NCBI GenBank assembly: GCA_016192455.1
Contig: JACPUC010000030.1
Location: 62,001 to 126,000, forward strand
DNA from: Candidatus Tectimicrobiota bacterium
Lineage (GTDB): Bacteria; JACPUC01
Direction: 5' to 3'
DNA: 64,000 nucleotides
The notes under the pieces were generated by a model, which was not told the DNA's origin, did not search any database, and saw only the letters and a list, made by a program, of their open reading frames with translations. The stretch's first letter is position 1; each line of letters starts with the position of its first letter. Of the stretch, positions 63,395 to 64,000 are shown piece after piece. The position numbers and the translations under genes were made by a program.

Positions 63395-64000
63395 TTAAAA
63401 CTTCGCAAAGAGCTCCTTGTCCGGCGCCTTCTTCACGATGCCGAGCTCCACCGCTTTCCGCACCTGCCACCTGCCGGCCTCGATCGCCTTGTCATCCCAC
63501 GGCGTCTTGTAGATGCGGATCATTCGCTGCTTCAGGACGGCGATGACTTTGGGATCGCTGATCTCCAGGGTTTTCCTGCCGATCTCCAGCGCTTCATCGG
63601 GATGCGCCAGAATCCAGGCGCGCGCCTGCCCCACGGCGCGGGCCAGCCCTTGCGCCGCCTTCGGGTGCGCATCGAGCCACGCCTTGCGCGCCGCTAACGT
63701 CGAGAAGAGGAGCGGCACGCCCTTCGTCGTCTCGTTCCAGAGGTCTTCAAACCACACCACTTCCTCGGCCTCGCCTTTCGCGATCAGCATGCTGGTGAAG
63801 GGCTCGTAATGGATCGACGCGTCAACCTCCTTGCGGCTGATGAAGGCCATCAAGGCGATGGGGTTGCCGATGATGAGCTTGTAATCCTTCTCGGGATCAC
63901 AGCCGCGCACCGCGCAGAGAATCCTGAACGTGTTGTACGTTGAGGAGCTGCGCTGGACGAAGCCGAGGCGCTTCCCCTTCAGGTCCTCAAAGCGGTTGAG
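63395..64000 (-). CDS. ABC substrate-binding protein, N-terminus cut by window edge
   Basis: Frame open from 64000 down to the stop at 63395, giving 201 residues of the C-terminal part of a NitT/TauT/SsuA-type binding protein. The first residues visible are LNRFEDLKGKRLGFVQRSSS, the domain's conserved K-G-K-R-x-G-x hinge region. Later ALMAFISRKEVDASIHYEPF and VWFEDLWNETTKGVPLLFSTLAARKAWLDAHP are typical. About 120-140 residues, including the signal peptide, lie beyond the right edge. Together with the next gene it suggests two related binding proteins for one or more importers. Confidence 0.88.
   Translation of the reverse strand, partial: LNRFEDLKGKRLGFVQRSSSTYNTFRILCAVRGCDPEKDYKLIIGNPIALMAFISRKEVDASIHYEPFTSMLIAKGEAEEVVWFEDLWNETTKGVPLLFSTLAARKAWLDAHPKAAQGLARAVGQARAWILAHPDEALEIGRKTLEISDPKVIAVLKQRMIRIYKTPWDDKAIEAGRWQVRKAVELGIVKKAPDKELFAKF

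Overview
The window comes from the chromosome of a high-GC, uncultivated-type bacterium. It combines scattered UbiD-family decarboxylases, ring-cleavage-type double cupins, acyl-CoA and benzoate-CoA-type ligases, CoA-transferase genes, NitT/TauT-type ABC importers, and a PilT/PilU pair without other pilus genes. This mix recalls soil or subsurface lineages such as Rokubacteria, NC10 or Tectomicrobia. That placement is inference; no rRNA or marker gene fixes the taxonomy. No tRNA, rRNA, CRISPR array or insertion sequence was found.

Layout. 0-12 kb: EamA exporter (cut by the left edge), UbiD decarboxylase, zinc-ribbon microprotein, CoA-binding protein, Hsp20, AcuI-type reductase, SppA protease, a DNA glycosylase, a ketoacyl synthase and a second UbiD protein. 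12-20 kb: a lipoprotein/DUF350/membrane-spermidine-synthase operon, an SDR, exported DNRLRE and YceI proteins, a freestanding archaeal-type ThrRS editing domain and a DksA-like protein. 20-30 kb: PAS protein, aryl-CoA ligase, a membrane-anchored phage MuF-like protein, ferredoxin-NADP reductase, the remains of a defence-type methylase/nuclease locus, a NadC-like/MoCF pair, and an ECF sigma/anti-sigma pair. 30-40 kb: acyl-CoA synthetase, CoA-transferase with a broken A subunit, a secreted protein, ThiC with a TPP riboswitch, a double cupin and a metallo-beta-lactamase-fold hydrolase. 40.7-41 kb: an isolated structured RNA carrying a 13-codon ORF and its own terminator. 41-50 kb: FAD oxidase, flavin-fold protein, a NitT/TauT ABC operon ending in a nitrilase, a repeat island, HAD hydrolase, RidA protein and another double cupin. 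50-54 kb: CoxG-like protein, PilT, PilU and an AT-richer pentapeptide-repeat membrane protein. 57-64 kb: glycosyltransferase, DHH phosphoesterase, NAD-dependent epimerase and two substrate-binding proteins.

The most remarkable region is 54.5-57.3 kb on the minus strand. A MerT-like membrane protein is followed by a glutaredoxin-like protein, a small zinc-ribbon protein, an exported MerP-like heavy-metal-binding protein, an exported Met-rich cupin and a TlpA-like thioredoxin. Four of these genes are interrupted by in-frame TGA codons, six in total. Every TGA sits exactly where the family has a metal-binding or redox cysteine: T-U-R-P-C in the glutaredoxin, C-P-G-U and C-A-N-U in the ribbon, T-U-G-T-U in the MerP-like protein, and W-U-P-Y-C in the TlpA-like protein. 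Each has a hairpin downstream resembling a bacterial SECIS element. I read this as a selenocysteine-based version of a mercury (or other soft-metal) handling operon.

Several clusters look like aromatic or carboxylic acid catabolism: import by NitT/TauT ABC systems, CoA activation by ligases or CoA-transferase, ring cleavage or decarboxylation by cupins and UbiD enzymes. No complete pathway can be drawn from this window.
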